Below, one piece after another: positions 1-8,278 of a DNA stretch of 49,762 nucleotides (its first letter is position 1; the number at the start of each line of letters is the position of its first letter). The stretch covers positions 1 through 49,762 of the forward strand of contig JAGBJY010000047.1 in the NCBI GenBank assembly GCA_017934185.1. The letters run 5' to 3'. Under the pieces are notes generated by a model. That model did no database searches, had not been told where the DNA came from, and saw only the letters and a program-made list of their open reading frames with translations. Origin of the DNA: Bacteroidales bacterium. GTDB lineage: Bacteria; Bacteroidota; Bacteroidia; Bacteroidales; UBA932. A program made the translations under genes and the position numbers.

Positions 1-2
1 AC

Positions 3-1007
3 GATCCCAAGCGCTATGTCCACGAAGTGGCCACGATGGGCTGCCGTACCCGCGTGTACGGCAACAAGTTCGGTCCCACGACTTCCATCGGCCGCGGCAA
101 CCTCTCCTTCACCACGATCAATATCGTGAAGCTGGCCATCGAGGCCATGCAGGCCGAGCCGGAGAAAGAAGCCCGCATCCAGAAGTTCTTCCAGAAGTTT
201 GACTGGGCCCTGGACACCGCCGCCCGCCAGCTGAACGAGCGTTTCGAGTTCCAGAAGACCGCCCTCAAGAAGCAGTTCCCGCTGCTGATGAACGGCCTGT
301 GGCTGGGTTCGGAAAAATTGGATCCGGAAGACACCATCGAGAGCGTCATCAACCAGGGAACCCTGGCCATCGGCTTCATCGGCCTGGCCGAGTGCCTGAT
401 TGCCCTCATTGGCAAGCACCACGGCGAAAGCGAGGAAGCCCAGGAGCTGGGCCTGAGGATTGTCTCCCACATGGCCGAGCGAATCAACGGCTACACAGAG
501 ATTTACAAGCACAACTTCTCCTGCTTTGCAACGCCCGCAGAAGGCCTGGCCGGCAAGTTCACCAAGCGCGACAAGAAGACCTTCGGCATCCTGCCCGGCA
601 TCACGGACAAGGACTACTACACCAACTCCAGCCACGTCCCCGTGTACTATCACTGCACCCCGGAACACAAGGCCAAGATTGAAGGCCCGTACCACAAGTA
701 CGAAGGCGCCGGCCACATCTTCTACGTGGAAATTGACGGCGACGCCACCCACAATCCGGAAGCCATCATGCAGGTGGTGGACCTCATGGACAAGTACGAC
801 ATTGGCTACGGAAGCGTGAACCACAACCGCAACCGCTGCCTGGACTGCGGCTACGAGAACGCCGACGACAACCTCCGCGAATGCCCGCACTGCCACGGTC
901 ACCACATTGACACCCTGCAGCGCATCACCGGTTACCTGGTGGGCACCACAGACCGCTGGAACGCCGGTAAGCTGGCAGAGCTCAAGGACCGCGTGGTGCA
1001 TAAGTAA
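3..1007 (+). CDS. nrdD: Anaerobic ribonucleoside-triphosphate reductase, C-terminal part (5' end outside window)
   Basis: Class III ribonucleotide reductase makes dNTPs from NTPs under anoxic conditions in the cytoplasm, using a glycyl radical. The reading frame is open from base 3, so the start and N-terminal part, including any ATP cone, lie upstream. Visible are the finger-loop region and, near the C-terminus, a four-Cys zinc site (CLDC, then CPHC) followed by the glycyl-radical segment RITGYLVGTTDRWN; the radical Gly codon is at 930-932. The stop codon overlaps the start of nrdG (TAATG), so the two are translationally coupled. The family call is clear; only the completeness of the N-terminus is unknown. 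Confidence 0.95.
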   Translation, partial: DPKRYVHEVATMGCRTRVYGNKFGPTTSIGRGNLSFTTINIVKLAIEAMQAEPEKEARIQKFFQKFDWALDTAARQLNERFEFQKTALKKQFPLLMNGLWLGSEKLDPEDTIESVINQGTLAIGFIGLAECLIALIGKHHGESEEAQELGLRIVSHMAERINGYTEIYKHNFSCFATPAEGLAGKFTKRDKKTFGILPGITDKDYYTNSSHVPVYYHCTPEHKAKIEGPYHKYEGAGHIFYVEIDGDATHNPEAIMQVVDLMDKYDIGYGSVNHNRNRCLDCGYENADDNLRECPHCHGHHIDTLQRITGYLVGTTDRWNAGKLAELKDRVVHK

Positions 1008-1513
1008 TGAGAATCCGCGTTTTAGAAATCATTCATCAGACAATGGCGGACGGACCTGGTTTCCGGACCGCCATTTACTGTGCCGGATGCCGTCACGCGT
1101 GCAAGGGCTGCCACAACCCGGAAAGCTGGAGTTTTGACGCCGGCTATTGGATGGACGTGGAGGAGCTCCTTCAGGAAATCAAGGCCGATGAGATGTCCAA
1201 CGTAAGCTTTTCCGGCGGCGACCCTTTCTACCAGGTGGAAGCCTTCACGGAGCTGGCGCGGCGCATCAAGCAGGAAACCACCAAGACCATCTGGTGTTGG
1301 ACCGGCTTCACACTGGAGGAGATTCAGGCCGATGAACGCCTTTCCCAGCTGCTGCCCTATCTGGACGTCCTGGTGGACGGACCGTTCATTCTGGAACAGC
1401 GGGACACAGACCTTCTTTTCCGCGGCAGCCCCAACCAGCGCATCCTCTACCTGCACGGCGCCCCGCCGGCGGATGACATCCCCGGTACAGTGCCGCTGGA
1501 GCCCCTGCGGTAA
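1007..1513 (+). CDS. nrdG: Anaerobic ribonucleotide reductase activating protein (radical SAM)
   Basis: NrdG uses S-adenosylmethionine and a [4Fe-4S] cluster to put the glycyl radical on NrdD. The 168-residue protein carries the radical SAM cluster motif C-x3-C-x2-C at Cys28, Cys32 and Cys35 (CRHACKGC), followed by the SAM-contacting segment FSGGDP. Its length is normal for NrdG. It starts inside the nrdD stop codon, the standard nrdDG arrangement. The next gene is convergent and begins its stop only a few bases later (1518), so the two transcripts meet here; I see no clear hairpin terminator between them. Confidence 0.95.
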   Translation: MRIRVLEIIHQTMADGPGFRTAIYCAGCRHACKGCHNPESWSFDAGYWMDVEELLQEIKADEMSNVSFSGGDPFYQVEAFTELARRIKQETTKTIWCWTGFTLEEIQADERLSQLLPYLDVLVDGPFILEQRDTDLLFRGSPNQRILYLHGAPPADDIPGTVPLEPLR

Positions 1514-1517
1514 ACGG

Positions 1518-2672
1518 CTATCGGCCCAGATTGAAGCGGAGACCGGCCTCTATGTCAAAGCGTAAAGGCTGGATGGTACGGAGGGAACGCGGCTGCTGTT
1601 CCGTGCCAAAGTAATAACGGAACTGCGGATCCAGATACAGGCTCAGGAAGGGATTGAGCTGATACTCAACCCCAACGCCCAAATTGGCCGACCACTGCGG
1701 TGCGCGGCTTTTTTCCATGTAGTGGATATCCTTGTTGTAGTGCACCAGGTAGTCGTTGCGCAGCAGGAAATCTACGCCGCCGCCCGCGAAGGTGTGCACA
1801 TGCCACCGGCCTTTTTCCACGAAGGTGAAATACACGTTGAGCGGAATGCCCAGCCAATGCTGATGGTTGTCAATGTCTGTGCCGGCCAGGACAAAGCCGT
1901 CGCCGGAATTGTAGTCTCCCATGAAGGTGCGGCCCATATAGGTGTAGCGCAGACCGCTGCCCACAGCCCAACGGGGCGCAAAATAGTACATGAGCCCCAC
2001 GCCGGCCGACAGCGGCAGCGAGAACGACGTTTCCGGAGTGGCATTGTAAATGCCTTCGCCCTGCTGGAGAACCGGCGCACCGAACTGCCGGGGTGCAATG
2101 TGGCCGCCCACGTCCTGGCGCTGGTTGCCCTGCACATTCCCGGAGGCACTGAGGCCGAAACCCCGGCGGAATGGCTTCCCCTCTTCCCGGGCCAGTTGCT
2201 GGAGAAGGGCGTGGGAATGCTCTTCAACGGAAGGGGCCTCCGTCACCACCGGAACTTCCTCAAGCCCAGTAACTTCTTCCTGCACCGGAGCTTCTTCCTG
2301 TACCGGAACGGGCTCCTCTGCAACCGGTTCGGGCAGGGCAGGCAGCTCCTGGGCCACCCGCACCTGCTTTCCGGCGATTTGCTTCCGGATGGGAAGCAAT
2401 TGCTCCTGAGGAATTTCCTCAGAAGACTGGGCAATAAATATTGATGTAGGTTGAGAATGTTCTTCGATGGATGCCGCAGAAGGCTTGAGGAAAACAAATC
2501 CGGCCACCACGGCGGCAGCTGCGGCTACGGAAGCGGCCGTCCAGCGCCAGAAAGGCAGCAGCTTTTTGCGCCTGAGGCCTGCCTCTACGCCCTTCCACAC
2601 CTCTGGAGAAACGCTTTCGGAAGCGTCCCGGAGGGTGTTTCTCACATATATATCAAATTCCTGTTCTTTCAT
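1518..2672 (-). CDS. Membrane-anchored outer-membrane beta-barrel-like protein downstream of an ECF sigma factor
   Basis: A 384-residue protein in three parts. Residues 1-43 are a short cytoplasmic segment resembling an anti-sigma N-terminus (VSPEVWKGVEAGLRRKK). A single hydrophobic helix, rich in Ala and Val, follows at about 44-64. A long Pro/Glu/Val linker (about 75-155) then leads to a C-terminal region with alternating, aromatic-ending strands typical of PorT/OMP_b-brl barrels. It is translationally coupled to the sigma factor upstream (ATGA overlap), a pairing common in Bacteroidetes. A role as anti-sigma factor or surface-stress sensor is inferred from the pairing, not from a recognised catalytic motif. 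How one polypeptide could hold both an inner-membrane helix and an outer-membrane barrel is unclear. Confidence 0.72.
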   Translation of the reverse strand: MKEQEFDIYVRNTLRDASESVSPEVWKGVEAGLRRKKLLPFWRWTAASVAAAAAVVAGFVFLKPSAASIEEHSQPTSIFIAQSSEEIPQEQLLPIRKQIAGKQVRVAQELPALPEPVAEEPVPVQEEAPVQEEVTGLEEVPVVTEAPSVEEHSHALLQQLAREEGKPFRRGFGLSASGNVQGNQRQDVGGHIAPRQFGAPVLQQGEGIYNATPETSFSLPLSAGVGLMYYFAPRWAVGSGLRYTYMGRTFMGDYNSGDGFVLAGTDIDNHQHWLGIPLNVYFTFVEKGRWHVHTFAGGGVDFLLRNDYLVHYNKDIHYMEKSRAPQWSANLGVGVEYQLNPFLSLYLDPQFRYYFGTEQQPRSLRTIQPLRFDIEAGLRFNLGR

Positions 2673-3232
2673 TTTGTTTCATTTATCATTTCCTGCAGGC
2701 GGATGCGGGCTCTTTGCAATTTGGAGCGCGACGTAGCTTCCGTACAGCCAAGTTCCTTGGCAATTTCCTTGTGCGAATAGCCTTCAATCACATACATGTT
2801 GAAGACAGTCCTGGCATCCGGAGGAAGTGCCGCCACCATTTGCATGAGTTCCCTGTATCCCATTTTTTGCACCGGCGTGGCCTCTTCCGTGAAAAGACCG
2901 TGCGCCTCGGTAATATCATCACTCAGTCCCAAGGCATCCGTGCGTCTGAGATGCATCAGTGCAGTATTGACAAAGATCCGGCGGGCCCAACCCTCAAAGG
3001 AACCAGCTCCCTGATAGCTGTCCAGCTTGGTGAACAAAGTGATGAAACCCTCTTGGAGAACGTCTTCCGCATCTTCCCTGTTTCCCATATAGCGAAGACA
3101 CAGTGCCATCATTTTGGGAGAGAGGGCGTCGTAGACCTGCCTTTGCGCCTTGAGCTTACCGTCTTTGCAGTCTTGGAGCAGCTGCTGCGGAAACGCATGG
3201 CCTCCAGGGGAATTATCTTCCCTTGTCCACAT
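2669..3232 (-). CDS. ECF-type RNA polymerase sigma factor
   Basis: A 187-residue sigma-70 family protein. Region 2 contains the typical stretch LCLRYMGNREDAEDVLQEGFITLF and a WARRIFVNTALMHLRR segment. Region 4 has the helix-turn-helix YSHKEIAKELGCTEATSRSKLQRAR. The frame is open further upstream to 3424, but the ATG at 3230-3232 (MWTRED) gives the usual ECF length and leaves room for the divergent promoter of the TPR gene at 3306, so I chose it. The gene overlaps the following membrane/barrel protein by ATGA, suggesting that protein controls or is controlled by this sigma factor. Target promoters cannot be read from the window. Confidence 0.9.
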   Translation of the reverse strand: MWTREDNSPGGHAFPQQLLQDCKDGKLKAQRQVYDALSPKMMALCLRYMGNREDAEDVLQEGFITLFTKLDSYQGAGSFEGWARRIFVNTALMHLRRTDALGLSDDITEAHGLFTEEATPVQKMGYRELMQMVAALPPDARTVFNMYVIEGYSHKEIAKELGCTEATSRSKLQRARIRLQEMINETK

Positions 3233-3292
3233 AATAAGATGCAATTTTGGCCAAAAACGTTTCACAAGGTCCCAAATTTCGGAAAAATAGCG

Positions 3293-3300
3293 TATTTTTG
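3293..3300 (+). promoter_or_regulatory. Bacteroidetes -7 box of the TPR gene
   Basis: TATTTTTG matches the Bacteroidetes sigma-ABfr -7 consensus TAnnTTTG. It ends only 5 nt before the ATG at 3306, so transcription should begin at or very near the start codon. Confidence 0.7.
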
Positions 3301-3305
3301 CAAGT

Positions 3306-4937
3306 ATGAAGCATTTGTTCCGGGCACTTGTGCTCCTTTCCATATTCTTCGGCGCCCTGGAGGCAAAAGCGCAGGACGCAGCATCGGCCCTCATCGATGC
3401 CGTGCAGCTGTACAGCAGCGGCAAGGTGGCGGCGGCCCGTGACCAGTTGCAGCAGGCCGTCCGGACTTACCCGGACAACGATGCCCTCTGGTACTATCTG
3501 GCCCTCTCGCAGGCGGCCACCTCGGATGCGGAAAGCGCCAAGGCCTCCCTGCAAAAAGCCGTGGCCCTGGACAGCACCAACTTCTGGTACCGCCGCATGC
3601 AGGCCCGCCTTTCCATGGCCGATACCGAGAAAGGAATCCCCCTGTACGAAGCCCTGGTCCGCGATTTCCCGGACAAGAGCGAAGCCGTGTACGAGCTGCT
3701 GGAGATGTACCTGAACCGGAAAGAATTCGAGAAAGCCCTGGCGGCGCTGGATGCCATTGAAACCGAGCAGGGCCCCTCCGAAGAAGTGGTGCGCACCCGC
3801 TACGACGTCCTCACCGCCATTGGCCGGCAGGAAGAAGGCGCCCAGGGACTGGAAAAATTCTGCCAGCAGTACGCCCTGCCCTCCGTTCTTTCCATCCTGG
3901 GGGACTATTACCTTTCCGAGTTTGCCGATTCCCTGGCCCAGTCCCGCTACCAGGAGGCCCTGGAGCTGGACAGCAGCTATATTCCCGCGGTGCTGGGCAT
4001 GAGCGAAGTGTATCGGCACCAGCGCCGCTACCAGGACTATTTCTCCTCGCTGGAGCCTTTCTTCTCTTCCCCGGACATCCCGGCGGCCACCAAAAGCATG
4101 TACATTGGAAACATGACGCGCTCGCTGGACCCCAAGATGCTCCAGCTGCACCGCGAAGGCTTTGACAAAATGGTGCTGGAGGCCACCCAGGCCCATCCTG
4201 CAGACAGTACCCTGCTTTCTACCGCCGGCAGCTACTATTACTCTACCGGAAGGCCGAAGGAAGCCGGCCAATGGTTCAAAAAGGCCGCCGAAGCCTACCC
4301 TGAGAGCCTTTCCCTGTCGGCCACCTATGTCCAGTATCTTTCCTTGCAGGAAGACTGGGAAGGTCTGCGGGACTACTCCCTGAAGGCTTTCCGGCAGTTC
4401 CGGGAACTGGCGTTCCTGGACTACGCCAACATGGCCAACTACCGCCTCCAAGACTACGACGCCATCATCGGCAATTGCCAGTACCTGCTTACCAATTATC
4501 CCAAGGACAAGCAGATTGCCCTGAACGCCTACAGCATGATGGGAGACACCTACCATGAGCTGGGCAAGCAAAAAGAAGCCTTCAAGGCCTATGACAAGGC
4601 TTTGAAAATCAATCCTTCCTACGCTCCGGTCCTCAACAATTACGCCTACTACCTTTGCCTGGAAGGCAAGAAAATGAAGAAGGCCTATGCCATGAGCAAG
4701 AAAACCGTGGAGGCCGAACCGGACAACGCCACCTACCTGGACACCTTCGCCTGGATTCTGCACCTGATGGGCAAAGACTTGGAAGCCAAGCCTTTCTTCA
4801 AGCACGCCATGCTCTACGGCGGCAAAGAAAGCGCCGTTATCCTGCGGCACTACGCCACCGTGCTGGAGGCGCTGGGCGAAGAAGATACCGCCAAAGTTTA
4901 CCATAACCAGGCCGCCCGCCTTGAAGCCAAGCAATGA
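3306..4937 (+). CDS. Exported tetratricopeptide-repeat protein
   Basis: A 543-residue protein with a signal peptide (MKHLFRALVLLSIFFGALEAKA, cleavage near residue 22) followed almost entirely by helical TPR units, for example DALWYYLALSQ and PSYAPVLNNYAYYL. TPR proteins of this layout in Bacteroidales usually sit in the periplasm as scaffolds for protein-protein contacts; no enzyme motif is visible. It overlaps the next gene, the EnvC-like protein, by 4 nt (ATGA), so it may act with it in cell-wall or envelope assembly. That link is inferred from the operon only. It has its own -7 box immediately upstream, divergent from the ECF sigma gene. Confidence 0.85.
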   Translation: MKHLFRALVLLSIFFGALEAKAQDAASALIDAVQLYSSGKVAAARDQLQQAVRTYPDNDALWYYLALSQAATSDAESAKASLQKAVALDSTNFWYRRMQARLSMADTEKGIPLYEALVRDFPDKSEAVYELLEMYLNRKEFEKALAALDAIETEQGPSEEVVRTRYDVLTAIGRQEEGAQGLEKFCQQYALPSVLSILGDYYLSEFADSLAQSRYQEALELDSSYIPAVLGMSEVYRHQRRYQDYFSSLEPFFSSPDIPAATKSMYIGNMTRSLDPKMLQLHREGFDKMVLEATQAHPADSTLLSTAGSYYYSTGRPKEAGQWFKKAAEAYPESLSLSATYVQYLSLQEDWEGLRDYSLKAFRQFRELAFLDYANMANYRLQDYDAIIGNCQYLLTNYPKDKQIALNAYSMMGDTYHELGKQKEAFKAYDKALKINPSYAPVLNNYAYYLCLEGKKMKKAYAMSKKTVEAEPDNATYLDTFAWILHLMGKDLEAKPFFKHAMLYGGKESAVILRHYATVLEALGEEDTAKVYHNQAARLEAKQ

Positions 4938-6136
4938 GAAAGCTGATTCTCCTGATATTCTTACCCTTTGTGCTGTGCCTCCCCGTCACAGCCCAGAAGA
5001 CCTCCATCAAAAAGCTGGAGAGCCAGCGCGCACAGCTGGAAAAGGACATTGCCCTCCTGAACCGCAAACTGGACCAGAACAGCAAGAACAGTTCCCAGGC
5101 CCTGAACACCCTCTCGCTGGTACGCAGCAAGATATCGGCCCGGGAAGGCCTCATCAAAGGCTGTGACCAGACCCTGAAGCTGCTGGGCGACTCCATTGCC
5201 ACCTGCCAGGCGCAGCTGAATCTGCTGCAGGCCCGCCACGACACCCTTTCCCTCTACTACGGACGCCTGGTGCGCGGGGCCTACAAAAACCGCGACAGCC
5301 GCATGTGGTACATGTACATCCTGGCCAGCGAATCGGTGGGGCAGGGCCTCAGCCGGGCCTCCTACCTTCGCCGCCTGTCCTCCGACATGAACGGGCAGGC
5401 CGTGAAAATCAGGGAGACATCGGCCCAGCTGGAAGTGGAACGCGAAAGGCTGGAAGAGCTCAAGGCCGAAGCTGCGGCCATGCGCAAGCAAATAGTGCAG
5501 GAGCGGGCCAAACTCAAGGATGAGGAGTCGGATGCCGGCCGGCTGGTGAATCAGCTGCAGAAAGACCGCAAGCAGTTTGAGAAGCAGCTGCAGCAGAAAA
5601 ACAAACAGAAGCAGGAGCTGAACCGCAAAATTGAGCAGCTCATCCGGGAGCAGAGCCAGAAAGCGGCCTCGGGCAGCAAGAAAGGCAGCGGGAAAAAGAC
5701 CACTTCCACCGAGATTGACACCGCCCTCTCCAAAGAGTTCGCCGCCAACAAGGGCCGGCTGCCCTGGCCGGTGGAAGGCGCCATTGTAGAGCGCTTTGGA
5801 AAGCACAACCACCCCGTATACAAAAACGTTGAACTTCCTCAGAATAACGGCGTTACCCTGCTGGTAAAACCCGGAGCCCAGGCCAAGGCCGTGTTTGGCG
5901 GAAAGGTTACGCAGGTGGTGGTGCTGCCCGGATACAACCAGTGCGTGATGGTAAGTCATGGGGAGTATTTCACCCTTTACGCCAAACTCAGAAGCGTGGC
6001 CGTGAAACCGGGCGACAGCGTTAAGACCGGCCAGGTGGTGGGCATTGTGGACAGCATCGGCGGAGAAGACCAGTTCCACTTTGAACTGTGGAAGGGTACC
6101 TCGCCGCAGAACCCCGAAAACTGGCTCAGGCAATGA
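4934..6136 (+). CDS. EnvC-like murein hydrolase activator (degenerate LytM/M23 domain)
   Basis: A 400-residue exported protein: signal peptide (about 1-20, ending PVTAQ), a long coiled coil (about 22-105 and 150-240, rich in Gln, Lys and Glu heptads), and a C-terminal LytM/M23 fold (about 270-400) with SHGEYFTLYAKL and VKPGDSVKTGQVVG. The zinc ligands of active M23 peptidases are missing: the H-x3-D site is replaced (ELPQNNGVTL) and the His of YxHL is Lys. This matches the EnvC/NlpD class, which does not cut peptidoglycan but activates N-acetylmuramoyl-L-alanine amidases during septum splitting. It lies between a TPR protein and ispE, overlapping both by 4 nt. Confidence 0.88.
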   Translation: MRKLILLIFLPFVLCLPVTAQKTSIKKLESQRAQLEKDIALLNRKLDQNSKNSSQALNTLSLVRSKISAREGLIKGCDQTLKLLGDSIATCQAQLNLLQARHDTLSLYYGRLVRGAYKNRDSRMWYMYILASESVGQGLSRASYLRRLSSDMNGQAVKIRETSAQLEVERERLEELKAEAAAMRKQIVQERAKLKDEESDAGRLVNQLQKDRKQFEKQLQQKNKQKQELNRKIEQLIREQSQKAASGSKKGSGKKTTSTEIDTALSKEFAANKGRLPWPVEGAIVERFGKHNHPVYKNVELPQNNGVTLLVKPGAQAKAVFGGKVTQVVVLPGYNQCVMVSHGEYFTLYAKLRSVAVKPGDSVKTGQVVGIVDSIGGEDQFHFELWKGTSPQNPENWLRQ

Positions 6137-6966
6137 TAGCGTACCCCAATGTGAAGATTAACCTGGGGCTGAACGTTCTTCGCAAGCGCCCGGACGGATA
6201 CCACGACCTGGAGACCCTTTTTGTCCCCTACCGGGGCCTCCACGACACCCTGGAAATCATAGAAGGCAGCGACTACAGCCGCACCCTGGGAAACCTGGCA
6301 GCGCGTTACGGGACGCTGGCCCAGGCCATTTCTCCGGACGGAAAGCTCATGATCAGCATCGCCCGCAAGGAAGGGGTGGACTGGGACCCGCTGAAAGACC
6401 TTAGCGCCAAGGCGTATTTTCTGCTCTCACAAGACTTTAAGCTGCCTCCCATGAAAATTTACCTGGAAAAAGGCTCCCCGGTGGGTGCCGGACTGGGCGG
6501 AGGCTCGGCCGATGCCGCCTGGGCCCTGAGGATGATAGCGGAGATAGCCGGCCTGGAGCTTTCTCAGGAGAGGCTGGCCGCCTATGCCGCCACTTTGGGC
6601 AGCGACTGTCCCTTCTTCATCTACAACCGCCCCATGTTCGGCAGCGGCCGCGGTGAGGTGCTGGAGCCTTTTCCCCTCCCGCTGGAGCGTTTCCGCATGG
6701 AAGTGGTGGTTCCCGAGGGAATTGCCGTTTCCACGGCCGATGCGTACAGGGGCATTACACCGGCCCTTCCTCCCAAAGCGCTGAAAACGGTGCTGGCCCA
6801 GGACCCTGCCACTTGGCGGGAAGAGCTGAAAAATGATTTTGAAACCACCGTCTTTGCCAAGTATCCCGCCCTCCGGCAAGTGAAAGAAAAACTGTACCGG
6901 GAAGGCGCTTTTTACGCCTCCATGAGCGGCAGCGGAAGTGCTTTCTTTGCCCTGTACCGAGATTAA
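6133..6966 (+). CDS. ispE: 4-diphosphocytidyl-2-C-methyl-D-erythritol kinase
   Basis: IspE phosphorylates CDP-methylerythritol at the 2-hydroxyl in the non-mevalonate (MEP) isoprenoid pathway, in the cytoplasm. The 277-residue product has the N-terminal PNVKINLGLNV segment with the catalytic Lys8, the GHMP-kinase ATP loop PVGAGLGGGSADAA at about 116-129, the LGSDCPFF motif with the catalytic Asp, and the C-terminal SMSGSGSAFF loop. I chose ATG 6133, which overlaps the preceding stop (ATGA) and gives the standard IspE start; a longer frame to 6088 lies inside envC coding sequence. About 50 residues after the HDTLEI segment are less conserved, as usual. Confidence 0.95.
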   Translation: MIAYPNVKINLGLNVLRKRPDGYHDLETLFVPYRGLHDTLEIIEGSDYSRTLGNLAARYGTLAQAISPDGKLMISIARKEGVDWDPLKDLSAKAYFLLSQDFKLPPMKIYLEKGSPVGAGLGGGSADAAWALRMIAEIAGLELSQERLAAYAATLGSDCPFFIYNRPMFGSGRGEVLEPFPLPLERFRMEVVVPEGIAVSTADAYRGITPALPPKALKTVLAQDPATWREELKNDFETTVFAKYPALRQVKEKLYREGAFYASMSGSGSAFFALYRD

Positions 6967-6981
6967 AAAACACACAAAACC

Positions 6982-7030
6982 CGGTAGAAACCACACAAAA
7001 ATCCTGTAAAACCACACTTTTTTTCTACCG
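6982..7030. repeat. Inverted repeat with short direct repeats in the ispE-lipoprotein gap
   Basis: CGGTAGAAA (6982-6990) and TTTCTACCG (7022-7030) form a perfect 9-bp inverted repeat around a loop that contains CCACACAAAA and ACCACAC repeats. It sits in the 119-bp gap between ispE and the next lipoprotein. It may be a terminator or an operator; neither can be decided by eye. Confidence 0.5.
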
Positions 7031-7085
7031 CTTATAGGAAATCTCCCCCGCTTTGCGCACCTTGCCGACCAAAACGGTATGTGCT

Positions 7086-8276
7086 ATGCGAAAGTTGAGA
7101 GAGATTTTTCTTCTATTATCCGGCCTGCTGCTGACCGCCTGTCAAAAGCCGCTTTTCAACAATGTCCCTTCCTCGCTGCGGGCTTCTCCCCGGCAGCAGA
7201 CAAGGGCGTCCACCCTGGCCAGGGACTCCACGGAAGCCGAGCCCGGGATGCCGGACATTTTTGCCACGGCGCTGTCTTTCCCCACAGGCGGTTCCCCGCA
7301 GGTGCTGCTGTTCAAAAACGGCAAACGCATCCTGACGGTGGAAGGCAGCGAAGAACCCCAGCGGCACCGCTACAAGGCCGGTCATCTCTGGACCGACTTC
7401 AGCGACGGAACCAGGACCGTGCTTTGCAGAGACGGTCAGGAGTACTGCCGCTTCGAGGGAGAAGAACTCTTCATGGGCTTTACGGTGGCGGACGGACAGG
7501 TGCACAGCCTGGGACAGCGGCAGGGACGGGACGGCTTCTGCTACAGGACAGACGGCAAGGAAGTGTTCTCTTCCCCCTCCGGAACCCTTCTGGGAACGCC
7601 CTGGGAGCAGGATTGGGCCGATGGTGCTTTCTCGGAGCAGCTGCACTATAGCTACGGCATCCCGGTGTGGAAAGGTAGCGAGCTGCTTTGGGAATACCAC
7701 CTGATGCGCGGGGCGGAAGCCGTCAAAACCTTCCCCGTATCCCAGGCAGAACAAGTGTACGACATCCGCTACTACCAGGGCGCCGTTTACCGGAGCGAAC
7801 TCAGAAGCGGCGGCAGCCTGTGCCTGGTCAAAGATGAGACCGTGCAGCAAATCCTGAGCGCCGTATCGGGCAATACCCACCTTTGCAAATTGCATCCTCA
7901 GGAGGGGGAGATGCTGGTCAGGGGCTACTCCTATCTCCGCGGCCTGTATACCTTCTGGCTCCGGGACATGGGCGGCATCCGCTACTCGGCCACCTCCTCC
8001 AACCTCTATTACGGGCTCTATGTAGATGCCGGAGTGCAGGCGCAGGTGCTGCTGGGCCCCGACAACAGCGTGACTTCCATCCTGAAAAACAAGGTGCGGC
8101 TTCCGATAACCTCTGGCACCTATACCTTCCGCACACCCCTGTGCTGCGACTTCCGCCACGGCGTTTTTGCCGCCGCCCTTAGTGCGAAAAACGGCGGGGA
8201 ACATGTGCTCCTCACCAATGAGCGGCTGGACACCGTGCGTTTCAACGGATATTTCACGTCCCTTCAAATCCAGTAA
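7086..8276 (+). CDS. Uncharacterised lipoprotein
   Basis: A 396-residue protein that I do not recognise. From ATG 7086 it begins MRKLREIFLLLSGLLLTAC, a clean lipoprotein signal with the lipobox LTAC, so it is expected to be anchored by a lipidated Cys. An earlier ATG at 7053 would put eleven extra residues before the signal and is less likely. The rest shows short repeating beta-strand patterns (KNGKRILTVEG, DGQEYCRFEGEE, DGQVHSLGQ, TDGKEVFSSPSG), suggestive of a beta-propeller or other all-beta fold, without catalytic residues I can name. It is 2 nt from the comM-like gene downstream and probably co-transcribed. Confidence 0.75.
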   Translation: MRKLREIFLLLSGLLLTACQKPLFNNVPSSLRASPRQQTRASTLARDSTEAEPGMPDIFATALSFPTGGSPQVLLFKNGKRILTVEGSEEPQRHRYKAGHLWTDFSDGTRTVLCRDGQEYCRFEGEELFMGFTVADGQVHSLGQRQGRDGFCYRTDGKEVFSSPSGTLLGTPWEQDWADGAFSEQLHYSYGIPVWKGSELLWEYHLMRGAEAVKTFPVSQAEQVYDIRYYQGAVYRSELRSGGSLCLVKDETVQQILSAVSGNTHLCKLHPQEGEMLVRGYSYLRGLYTFWLRDMGGIRYSATSSNLYYGLYVDAGVQAQVLLGPDNSVTSILKNKVRLPITSGTYTFRTPLCCDFRHGVFAAALSAKNGGEHVLLTNERLDTVRFNGYFTSLQIQ

Positions 8277-8278
8277 TT

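Noticed and set aside
3213-4934. Long minus-strand frame of 573 codons opposite the TPR gene
   Set aside because: It mirrors a GC-rich real gene, has no recognisable domain and would remove the promoter region of the sigma factor. Long antisense frames are expected in GC-rich coding DNA.
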